Origin: Syncephalis fuscata
Lineage: Eukaryota; Zoopagomycota; Zoopagomycetes; Zoopagales; Piptocephalidaceae
Assembly: GCA_025786725.1 (NCBI GenBank)
Contig: JAHLTZ010000007.1
Location: 558,001 to 622,000, forward strand
Length of the DNA stretch: 64,000 bases
Direction of reading: 5' to 3'
Positions 11,261 to 21,530 of the stretch are shown piece after piece (the first letter of the stretch is position 1; the number at the start of each line of letters is the position of its first letter). The notes under the pieces are model-generated. The model ran no database searches and had not been told where the DNA came from. It saw only the letters and a program-made list of their open reading frames with translations. Made by a program: the position numbers and the translations under genes.

Positions 11261-12908
11261 CTAAACATGTGTAGTGCCAGATACCTGTCGGCCACGTACC
11301 CAAACATTTAGAATGTTACGATCGTCACCACACATTAGAAACTTTTCCAACCTTCTTAAATATACTGGCTCTTCATTATCATGATGACTATTGGTGGATT
11401 CTGGTTCAAAGAATTTGACAGGACTATTAGGTGTAGCTATATCAATAAGCAATGCATCAAATTCATAGCCTGGCTGCAATAAGTTGCCGACTTTACTGTG
11501 TAGACCCATGGCTGATGCACCACCAACCGTCGCAAGATAAAGCGCTTCAGGGACAGATAGCTGTGAACGTGCTAGTACTGTATCATCTGGCAGGCTGTCG
11601 CTATTAGCATGCTTGTCAGCCTCCAAAATGCATACCATACGAGAGGCAGTAAGCGCGCTTCGAATTGCTTCAAGCATACTAGATGAATGACCACCTGCTA
11701 GATCGGTACCTAGGCCAACCTTAATACCTTCGTCAAGTAGCTGGCGTACATTTAAGACACCACTGCGAAGATCAAAGTTGCTATGTGCACAGTGGGACAC
11801 GGATGTGCCCGTTTCCTTCAATCGTCGTCGTTCTTCTGGTGATAAATGAACGCAATGAGCCATAATGGTTCGCTGGGAAAGAAGGCCGGCACGATCGTAG
11901 ACATCGGTATAGGAGCTTGTCTCGGGGAATAAACTGGCCACCCATTTAATTTCGGCACGATTCTCTGATAAATGTGTTTGAATCGGTAATTGTTCCTGTG
12001 CATTACGTTCACGCTGTAAATTTTCTTCGGCGGCTATTTTGCCCATCTGCTGTAATGACTCTGCTGAACATGTTGGTGCAAATCGAGGTGTTATGCATGG
12101 TTCGACTAAACCAACCGTTTGGTAATAATCGTTATTATTTGTGGCATTATCGTGGGCGGTCTTTGTTGCCATTTGCTTTGATTCAGCCTCATCTATCTGT
12201 TTTATATATTCAATAAGTTGTCGTGTCCCTTGAATGCTTTCCTCAGTCGTTTCACGATACCAATCAGGTGAATTTGATCCATACAAACTTTACCAACCCA
12301 TCCTCGTTGTCCAGCAGATCGCATTACATCAACTAAGCGCTGCGATCCTGCTGTATGTATTGTGCCGAAATAAGCAGCACATGTTGTTCCTGTCTTTAGC
12401 GTATGCTTTACTACTTCCTTATAAACCTTCAATGCATACGACTCGTCTTTATAGCGTGCTTCTTCGGGAAACGTGTATGTTTCAAGCCATTCCAACAATT
12501 GTAGATCAATGCCATTGCCGATAATTGTATATTGTGGTGCATGCTATATTTTAATTAAGGCTGTTAGTTACTGCTAATACACCGTGTAATGCAAACCACA
12601 TCTACCTACCAAATGTGTATCAATAAAGCCTGGTAATATAAACTGCCCATTTGATAAACATGTTATCTAAACCTACATAGTTAGTTTAAACATTTACTTA
12701 AGCCCGTGTTACATTTCCTTACTTTATCAATAGCGTATTTCTCTTTCATTTTCTCGAATTGTTCAGTTGTGGCATCACGTTCTATAAACGCAATTCTACC
12801 ACTATGATAGACACCTAGTAAAGCACAAGTAACAATATCCAGCTTATTTAGCGACTTTGGCTGAATAATAGTGCCATAAAGCAGATGGGCCAAACGAGCA
12901 ACAGTCAT
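11261..12908 (-). CDS. GDA: Guanine deaminase
   Basis: About 508 aa in three exons (12723..12908, 12610..12666, 11261..12543), with introns 12667..12722 and 12544..12609 both phase 0. It is an amidohydrolase that converts guanine to xanthine in purine salvage. The first metal site PGFIDTHL/HAPQY is split by intron 2. Other family blocks are TGTTCAAYFGT, GKVCMD, ETTEES, QTHLSENR, MAHCVHLS, GLGTDLAGGHSSSML and the C-terminal GDDRNILNVWVRGRQV. Near 12273..12275 the frame needs one more T on the plus strand (AAA to AAAA in the gene), which rejoins GKVCMD to NSPDWYRETTEES just as in animal enzymes. An insert of about 35 aa is present after ETTEES. It is divergent from the next gene. Confidence 0.88.
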
Positions 12909-13351
12909 GTTGTAAAACAGTATTGATGAGCAATAGAAGTAGTTGATAGTAACAATAATATATAAAGTAATGTGTTGTTAGCGGAGAGAAAGAGAAGAGC
13001 GGTATCTATCTATCTATATAAAAGTATACGGGGTATGACACATGTAAGTCTATATTAATAGAATAGCCAAGGCCTAGCATAATACCTGATACTTATGAAT
13101 ATATATAATAATTATATATCGTAATACACATTATAATATGTATAATTATTTAAATAATTATAAATGGCTAATAATGAATACGTAAATTGTATATTTAATG
13201 TATAAACCATTTGAAGAATTATCCATAAAAGCCCAGAATCAAATAGATTGAATCAAGCAATAATTCAGTTAGAGTCAAGTGACGTCGTTCCACGTTCTCC
13301 TTTTCTCCGTCTAATTCGCCGAACACGCCACCTATTTGCTTTACAATTAGT
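12909..13351. promoter_or_regulatory. Shared divergent promoter region
   Basis: 443 bp between the head-to-head starts of guanine deaminase (-) and the SCFD2-like gene (+). It should contain both promoters. The sequence is AT-rich with a short TATC run near 13006-13017. No specific element is identified. Confidence 0.4.
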
Positions 13352-16300
13352 ATGTCGTCGACGGCTAGTACCGTTCCTACGGCTCAGGATGATCCTCTTC
13401 GGGCGAGATCTTATCAATTTTGGCGTAAGGAATTCATTCCTTTATTTCAACGCGACTGTATAGGCAGTAGTGATATTACTATCGCTGAGGCTACAGCCGA
13501 ATCTGCCACTTTAACAGCCTGCGAACAGCGGCAGGCAATAATCTATGCAAGTGCCTCGGCGCTCGAAGCAATCAAGTGGAGTTGTCCGGGTGGAGTGGCC
13601 GCGTTGCTTGATGCTGGTGCATTTAGCGTTCAATGTATTGACGATATCACAACCAACGATACACCACCTAGCTGGCAAGTAGACCAAAACACTTGGTGTC
13701 ATTAGATACCATTGAATTAACACTTGCTTATAGCGAAACAGCACCATTGTCACCACCAACAGCTCATATTCTAATTGATGGCCAACTACTGCAGTATGAA
13801 CAACAATTGAAAACACTATGGTCCAATGAAAAGTCGCAACTAAAACACGTTCATCTTTGGTTGGGCTTGCCAGAAGGCATGCAAACGCCACCGTCATCCA
13901 TAAGCACCGATGACATATCAAACAGTACACAGATTGCGGGAACAGCACAAGAAGAGGAAGAAGTACAACAAAGAACACTTCATGGACTAGATCGATGGAA
14001 GATTGCTATGTCCAGTTGGCATAGATCAATCACTGTTGAGGTTCATTATGCACCAGCACTATTGTGGGCTTGTATTAGTAAATGTTTCTATGTAACACCC
14101 AGTTGTACAGATGTTTTTCCTGCATTGGATGTTGTCATAGAAGGTAAATAGACAGTTAATAATAGCACAACACTTGTAATAATCTAATGGATTAATTATT
14201 AGATGAAACTGAACCTGTATCTAACCATTTTACCGAAGCACAAAGAGTAATAAGAATACAGCTATTAACATACTAATACTAACTATATTATTGTGATAAA
14301 TATGTACTATTATTTTATAGGAAGGATTACGTAGTCTAGGTGCATTGCTATCTGTTACTTTGGCTGAACTACACTATAAAAGTGAATTCTTTGTTATTGG
14401 TAACTATTTGTGTGTGTGTATATTAAAATAGTCTTAATAATAATATTGAATATTAGGCGAATCGGCCAAATATGTAGCACGTCAGTGTCATCGACTAGGG
14501 GCGTATGCAGCAAGTCATGGTCGTGTTGGTGGTAGTGGCGGTCTTGATGATATGATACATCGGATAGTGAAGCTGCAGTCATTATTATAGATCGAGTAAG
14601 TTTTATAGCAAATAATAATAATCTAATTTATTAATAATTATCTACAATATAGACTGTAGATTTAGTGGCGCCCAGTTGGCATCAAGATAATCTAATGGAT
14701 GAGATCTATCGCGTCTTACAACGTAGAAGTGTCAGGGATGGCTCATTAGACTTGTGTATATCCTCGAAGGAGTAGCTGCTTCAATTGAGCCAAAACTATC
14801 AACCACCTCCTCTACTACCGGTAAGAAGTGTTGACAAATAGGATTATTATAGATACCAATGCTATTACTAGTTTCAGCGAAATTATGTTCTATAGCCCAT
14901 GGTCTTAACGAGGAATGTTTCGATTTGGTTGACAGTATGATTATGTCTGGTCAAAAAGACGGATTAAATCTTGTTCGGTTAGTAGCAAACGATAAACAAT
15001 CGTTTAATGATTAGTGCTAGTACTAATATTTATATTCATATTAATAATAGAAAATGTCTATCGGATATTATTACATTTGAAAATCCACAAGCTAAAATAC
15101 CTCGGGTAATTGATGGACAATTTTATAATATTAGTAACAATAATAATAACACTAATAGCAATTATCTAGAGTATGGGACGTGTTACGCCGGCTTTATTAA
15201 ATAAATTATTATCTGTATTCCAAGACGAGCGAGATCAGAAATTACGACATGCTGCTCTTGTTGAATTGACAGCGGCAGTTGTTCAGACTTTACAGGAAAG
15301 GTAAGGGGCATCAATGTGTAATATATTACATTTATTTAATTGATTAATAGTCCAAAAATGATGTGGGATGAATTGGCTGCTTTGGAAAAGACGCTTTCAT
15401 TGAGTATTGGTGATGCACAACAAATATCAGAACATTTGCAAGGAGCAGTGCCTAAAGTCAATGAAACAGGAGGTAATCTTTATTCTACTAATATTTAACA
15501 ACTATTTACATTTATTGTACAAACAGTTAGTGTGACACGTATGCGTAAAAGTTATTCTGTTGTGGATGCTATGTTATTGGCCCTTAGTGTCTATTCATTG
15601 GGCGGTGATGTGTGGAGGCTACCTGAAGAAATGGAAATGATTTTGATCGATCGATGGTTTGCTGCCTTATTGGCTGGTCAGCGCTCTTTAATCACCTATG
15701 GTGGTATTAATAGTGAAGCTGATCAACTACTACAGTCCATAGGCGTGGTGAGGATTAATGAGCAATGCTGTATAGTTATAGTTCTAACTAAATTGCTATA
15801 TTTTAGCTAAATAGTGCTGAAGCAGAATCGAGTACGGAGACTGACGATCAAATAAAAGAACGACGCATCCGTGTTGGCAATTGGTTCGAGCGTATTGTTT
15901 ACGTCTTCATGAGATAGCCAATACGCGCAACATCTCACTGGATTGCGGTAATACTGGTTATAGAAAAGATAAACCACAGTTACTAATGTGCTGTGTAGAC
16001 ATTTACTACGTAATGAATCATTATTGCCGTATACGCCATTTGTACAGCAACTATTTGAAAACATCTATGCAACAGAAGCATCGGATGAGAAGATTTGGAA
16101 CATGTGCCATCAGGTGGTACACTTGGTAGCTATTTTACAGGATTTAGGTAAGCTTGTATTAAGACATTGATAGTATTTACTAAAATAAATCACTAGTCGC
16201 CTGTTATCGAATACTAAGCCACATCCACGTAACTATCGACATATTGTACTGTGTGTAGTGGGTGGTATTACTTTTAATGAAGTGCGTATTTTGCGAGAAT

Positions 16301-16472
16301 TGACAATGACCGAATCAATCAATGTAAGTATAGGGATAATAGTAACTAGCTTATGTAAATACACTTGATAATAACACTGATTACTATTGTATACTACTAC
16401 TAGTTAATCGTTATATCGACGGATATTGCTACTGGACATACACTATTCCGCCATGTGTTTACGAGTATTTAA
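13352..16472 (+). CDS. SCFD2: Sec1/Munc18-like protein, SCFD2 homologue
   Basis: About 797 aa in 13 exons, with introns at 14144..14202, 14247..14320, 14400..14456, 14596..14652, 14821..14877, 14978..15050, 15106..15169, 15301..15350, 15473..15526, 15748..15806, 16148..16196 and 16324..16403. Blocks matching Sec1-family-domain protein 2 are AAVIIIDR/TVDLVAPSWHQDNL, SMGRVTPALL, and near the C-terminus KPHPRNYRHIVLCVVGGITFNEV. SM proteins clamp SNAREs during fusion, and SCFD2 is a poorly studied relative of Sly1. Six single-base shifts are needed (near 13685, 14550, 14762, 15898, 15985 and the 16147/16197 junction), all from a missing base. Splice sites and conserved blocks are otherwise intact, so error is more likely than decay. 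A recent pseudogene cannot be excluded. Confidence 0.82.
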
Positions 16473-16613
16473 TGCTGATAATAAATAGCATAAACATTTA
16501 AATTAAAAATATACAATATGTAAATGTTGACGTCACTTTATATTTAATCAATTCTGAAATCATCAACAACACCACTTTTTATATATTTTATTTATACATG
16601 TTCGACTTTCATC

Positions 16614-18120
16614 ATGCCAGTTACCGTCAATCTAACCGTGTCATTTCAAGATGCAATTCAACAATTGTATCGAGATGAAGAAAAAACGCACAGTATTAGT
16701 GGTAATGATACTGTAGCGGTACCTACTGCTACCGCCACAGGAGTCAATGACGATACCACAACATCGAGACTAAGAAGGCGTAAACAAGATGCTTCAACAA
16801 CAGCTGCTGCATGGCAAACTGTATTTGCAACATTCCACGATACAAAACAGAATAGTCTACAGAAGACAAACCGATCTACTATGCAATGGCAGCCTAATCG
16901 CGATAAAATGGACACATTTATGCTTGAAGCTTATCGCATTGTAAGTTGCGCTATTTCATATTATAATAGAAATTATCATTATTAAGCACTGTATTAAACT
17001 ACTGAATAGGCAGACCATATTGAATCGCTTGAACAATTACTAATTACAAGTCGACGTGGCTATTTAGCCCGTGCCACACAATTAGGCAGTGGTGGTGGAC
17101 GCAGTCAAATAGGAGGCGCCATGGCTATGACAGAAGCAGAGCGTGATGAAATCGATCAACAAGCCAAAGGAATTATTCGAGGCTGTGCCGACCGAATTAG
17201 TCGATTGGAACAAGCTGTTAAGGGTTAGTTATTAGATAACAGTGAATTTTAACGTATATATACATATATGTTAATCATTTGTAATATTTAATAGATGCAG
17301 CGCCGTCAATGGGTGTTACACTGGCCCGCCAATTACTTTCCACGATGGGTGGTGCCGTAGATGCCACCATGACTGAGGCAGCCTATGAGCAACAGATACG
17401 TGCTCATCGAGGTGCCGTTACTTGGTGGCTTAACAAACGATTGGTCGATGTATCATCTTTACAACGAGAACAGCAAGAATTACGGCTACGACGCGAAATA
17501 GAGCGACAGCGTAGGTAAGCTAAACAATAATGGCCATTTCCTTGTTATTTTTACTAATAAATACATCTTTATTCATTCTATAGCTCATTACGTACACAAA
17601 GTCAATGGTCAACATCTAACACTAACAACAACAACAATAATAATAATAAAACAACTGATGCTACTACAGATTCAGCATCATCACCAAGTCTATTCGAAGA
17701 TGAACGTATGGTTGAAAAGACGCTTGATTTAACACCGGAACAACAACAATTATTAGAAGATGAAAATCGCGAATTGGCACAATCACTGGAATCTACATTG
17801 AATCAAGTAAAGTAAGTAGTTATTCTATACTAATGATAATAATACTATTTATTTACTGTTATCATGATGGTAATAGAGAAGCAGAGCGTGCTATACTTGA
17901 AATTGCTGAATTGCAAAACCAGTTAATGTCACATGTTGCCGCACAAGCTAAAGAAACAGAGCAACTTTACGAAGAAGCAGTAGCTACAACAGATCGAGTA
18001 CGTGAAGGCAATTTACAGCTAGCTGAGGCCGGTCGACGTAGTGCCGATACTCGTAAATGGGTCCTACTCTTCTTGATTCTTGCCAGTCTAGTATTATTAT
18101 TCCTTGATTGGTATGATTAG
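16614..18120 (+). CDS. UFE1: Syntaxin 18 / Ufe1, ER Q-SNARE
   Basis: 410 aa in five exons (16614..16940, 17010..17223, 17295..17514, 17584..17811, 17877..18120), all phases consistent. The N-terminal part is helical and polar. An Asn run (about 260) precedes the SNARE helix ERAILEIAELQNQLMSHVAAQ, followed by GNLQLAEAGRRSADTRKW and a C-terminal anchor ending LLFLDWYD, the syntaxin-18 signature ending. The family is the t-SNARE for Golgi-to-ER retrograde vesicles, held in the ER membrane. It starts 141 bp after the SCFD2-like stop on the same strand. No frameshift is seen. Confidence 0.87.
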
Positions 18121-18269
18121 GCAGGCAGCAAATAATGTCTAGCGTGTGTGTGTGTTTACATTTTTATTATTAATCATTTATTGATTGTGTACGCAAAAGT
18201 AAATAGTTTATTATTAACAATTTTATATGTGTATTGCTGTATGGTGTAATCTTAATATTATTCTATCAT

Positions 18270-20591
18270 TTACTCCATAATACCTTCATCGGCCATTGGA
18301 TCTACGGCCGATTTAAGTGATGGATGATGTGTATCAATCCAACTTGTTAGTTGATCGAGTAATTCAATTTGATCATTTTGACGTAGTAAACCGGCAAGCG
18401 TCGCTACAATCTTGTAATTGGGCCATTTAATCGATGGATCAATCGATGGTACCTGTTTAAACATACGTAATGCTTCTTGGTAGTCTCCAATACGGGCTAG
18501 ACATTCGATGTACGAGACATAGTTATTTGTATTAGGGTGTACACCTAGTGCCGGTAACTGGCCCCATATACGACGGGCCAGCCATGGATAATAGTGCCAT
18601 CCACAGGTATCAAGAATAATTGATATAGAGGCTGGATCAACGGTAGCTATAGGCGCCTTAGCACTTATTTCCGCCCCGTTATTCTCAACATCATGGACAA
18701 GTTGCCGCCAAATCTGCACCACTTGTACTGGTTGATCGTTGCGTTGATATGCATCCATTAAAGCATTCCATACGGCAATATCTGGATCAATGCGTGCATC
18801 AACGACTAGATGCTGATGGGTTCGTCGAACCGCTGAAAGATCGCCTCGTTTGCCATAGGCATCAAATAGAATGGTGTAGGTGTAGGCATTGGCAGAGACT
18901 CGTGCCCGACGCATATCGTTAAATACGCGTTGACCTTGATCGATATCTTCGATCTGATCGACACTCATAAATGCTTTAAGTAGCGCATTGTAGTGCCATG
19001 TTGTTAATGGTATTTTTGTTTCACGTAACTCTTGATAAATTGATGTTGCAGTTGATAAGTCACCAGCACGAATAAACGCATTAACCAGCGCTAAATGTGC
19101 CGCCATACTCTTCGATTCTTTATCCATCGATTCATGTTCGATAGATAGTGTTTTTTGCATCGTTTCAAATAGTTGCATAGCTTTAGTTAGATCATCCCGA
19201 CTGGCATAAGCTTCAATAAGTGCGGCGTAGACCACCGCATCTGGTTGGATATTCTTTTTTAACATATCGTCAAATAATTGTTGTGCTCCTTTCGTATCCT
19301 CTAGTGCTGCCCTAGCCCGAATACGAATGGCATATATAACGGCATTCGGTCTAATATTGCACGTCTTCATTTGCTCTGATAGATTTTCAACTTCGCTCCA
19401 CTGATTGGCACGTGCATAGGCATCCATGATAGCACCAAACGTAAATACATTTGGCTGAACACCGTAAAGTGGCATTTCTGTGTAAAAGTAATTTACAGCA
19501 CTGTCTAGATCACCGGCACTTACCGATGCCTTAATCAAAGCAACAAAGCTATAGGCATCTGGTTTGATTGCGGCCTCAGTCATTTCCTTATATGCCTTTT
19601 GGGCATAGTTGAGTCTACCGAGACGAGCATACATACTTAATAATATATTCCATAAATAAAGAGTGGGTGTAACATTAACATTCTTCATGCTTTTAAATGT
19701 ACGGCGCGTAGCCGATAGTTGATTTCTTGCTGTATACCATTGTATTAATGGTGTAAATGAGTATGTATCCGGGTGAATGCCGACCCGTGTCATATCTTCA
19801 CGTAACTCTTCGGCCAATGTTACTTCTCCGGATTTAGCGGCCAGTGATATAAGAATATTATAGGTGGCCAGATTAGGCTGGCAGTTTATAGTTGAGTGGT
19901 CCTGTTGCGATGTAGCATTTCGACGCATTTCAGCAAATATGGCCAATGCTTCGCGTAGATTACTTGATCCACGATGGGCTGCCAAAATGATATTATAAGC
20001 GCGTGTATCGACCGCTTTATTAGACTGTTGCATTGTGCGGAATATACCGCGTGCTTCTTCGGTACGATCCAATCGTCCAAGTGCTTGGATCAATTGAATA
20101 CATTGCTTTTGTGTGAGTGAGTGGCCACTTTCTTCTAATGCATCGCATAATCCCACAGTTACTTGTGCTCGTTTATTCATTTCCTTATCATTGTTACGTA
20201 TCGATTGGCCAAGAGACCAAAATACTGATTCTATGGCCGATCGCTCCTGTTCAGACAACTGCGATTTCGTTACTAATGCCTGTCCCAGTTGATATACTGT
20301 ATTCCACTGGCTTGCTTCTGAAGCAGCTAATAGATCGGTAATTAAGGGATCCTTACTGCTAGATGTAATTGCTTCTACTGCTTCGGCAGAAGAGCTTGCT
20401 GTCCAAGAGCAGCTATAGGTATGAAATGATGTCAATGAATTGGTAGTCAATTCATTTGGTAAACGCAACTGGCGACCTATAGCAGTATAAGGACTAGTCG
20501 AATGATTGGAGGCATTTAGCATATGCAGCAGACAGCTTGAAGACCGTTGCGAAGCCTTTAGCCATAAATTACGCGTTAGAAGACGTGGCAT
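18270..20591 (-). CDS. Pentatricopeptide repeat protein, probably mitochondrial
   Basis: 773 aa in one exon. The ATG at 20591 is chosen; a TTG two codons upstream is not a normal start. The first about 60 residues are basic, hydroxylated and poor in acidic residues (MPRLLTRNLWLKASQRSSS), as in a mitochondrial presequence. From about residue 190 on there are many 35-aa PPR units, for example RAYNIILAAHRGSSNLREAL, PDTYSFTPLIQWYTAR, PDAYSFVALIKASVSAGDLD, PNVFTFGAIMDAYARA and PDAVVYAALIEAYASRDDL. PPR proteins bind organellar RNA one base per repeat and act in its processing, stability or translation. The exact target cannot be told. The gene is convergent with syntaxin 18 (about 150 bp between stops). 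Confidence 0.82.
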   Translation of the reverse strand: MPRLLTRNLWLKASQRSSSCLLHMLNASNHSTSPYTAIGRQLRLPNELTTNSLTSFHTYSCSWTASSSAEAVEAITSSSKDPLITDLLAASEASQWNTVYQLGQALVTKSQLSEQERSAIESVFWSLGQSIRNNDKEMNKRAQVTVGLCDALEESGHSLTQKQCIQLIQALGRLDRTEEARGIFRTMQQSNKAVDTRAYNIILAAHRGSSNLREALAIFAEMRRNATSQQDHSTINCQPNLATYNILISLAAKSGEVTLAEELREDMTRVGIHPDTYSFTPLIQWYTARNQLSATRRTFKSMKNVNVTPTLYLWNILLSMYARLGRLNYAQKAYKEMTEAAIKPDAYSFVALIKASVSAGDLDSAVNYFYTEMPLYGVQPNVFTFGAIMDAYARANQWSEVENLSEQMKTCNIRPNAVIYAIRIRARAALEDTKGAQQLFDDMLKKNIQPDAVVYAALIEAYASRDDLTKAMQLFETMQKTLSIEHESMDKESKSMAAHLALVNAFIRAGDLSTATSIYQELRETKIPLTTWHYNALLKAFMSVDQIEDIDQGQRVFNDMRRARVSANAYTYTILFDAYGKRGDLSAVRRTHQHLVVDARIDPDIAVWNALMDAYQRNDQPVQVVQIWRQLVHDVENNGAEISAKAPIATVDPASISIILDTCGWHYYPWLARRIWGQLPALGVHPNTNNYVSYIECLARIGDYQEALRMFKQVPSIDPSIKWPNYKIVATLAGLLRQNDQIELLDQLTSWIDTHHPSLKSAVDPMADEGIME

Positions 20592-21530
20592 GGTCAAAAT
20601 GATCGATGAATAGGCGAATGAGCAAACAAAAATAAAATAAAAATTAGCGATAATGCATTGTATAATGCTAATTGATTTTTAAAATCATTTATTTATTTTT
20701 GTTGATAAACAAATCATTGGTTTCTACTATTGAGCTGGATGGTTTATTGATGCAGTGTAATATTAAGGTTTTGGAGCTATTTTACTTTGACTCTCTATCC
20801 TTAAACTGAAGGATAAAAAGATCCATAGCTCAAATAAACCGTTGATCAGTTTTTACTACTGAGAATTGCTATTTGTTGAGGCAGTGCCACATCAACTTTG
20901 ATTAATTCAATCAAAGTCAATTAATCAGCACTATTTCAATATCCAATACTAGTATTAATCAATGCTAAATAGCATTTTCATGTTACTTACAATAAAATAT
21001 AATAAATAGGTAAATGTTAATCCATATTATTGTTGCTGTAAAGTATTTAAAGTGTTATAGTTTGATATTTAATATAACTTATCATCCAGCTCCACGTTTA
21101 GTAGAATAATAAATATGTAGTTCAATCAAGTAAAGAATGTCAATTTCAATCTTTTGACACTGAAGTATATGAGTCTACTAATAAATTATTAATTAAATAA
21201 AAACTATACCGTTATTGTCTTATCGGCACCACATTCCATTTATCGTATTCCTCCAATGAATCGATGATCATGTGGCTGCACACCTGATAACATAAACAGT
21301 CAATATCAATAGTGGATGACTCTGTTATGTGGGGATGATAAGATAGGCCATCGCTTAGATAGACATGGACACGTGTGTGCAACTATTTCTTTGTCGCTTC
21401 TGACGTCTGCGCCGTTTTCTTTTTCTTTTACGTGCTTCCATCTTTGTCGTTGTTATTATCCAAGCAGAGTAGCATAGCAGTAGTGCTGCAGTAGATAGTG
21501 TAGGCCAGTAAACAAGCTTTTACGTTTATT
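20592..21530. other. Intergenic between PPR and glycogenin genes
   Basis: About 940 bp serving both divergent genes. It holds a perfect 9-bp-arm palindrome, ACTTTGATT-AATTC-AATCAAAGT, at 20895..20917. No gene is seen. Confidence 0.45.

Noticed and set aside
13635-13705. A 71-nt intron in the SCFD2-like gene
   Set aside because: It keeps frame, but no branch-like sequence is seen, and a missing A in the AAAA run at 13685 preserves more plausible protein. Not fully excluded.
15949-15980. A 32-nt intron in the SCFD2-like gene
   Set aside because: Shorter than every other intron here. A missing A at 15985 explains the shift and keeps a conserved block.
20895-20917. The palindrome between the PPR and glycogenin genes as a terminator
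   Set aside because: Bacterial-type terminators do not apply in a eukaryote, and the stem is short. Kept only as a sequence note.
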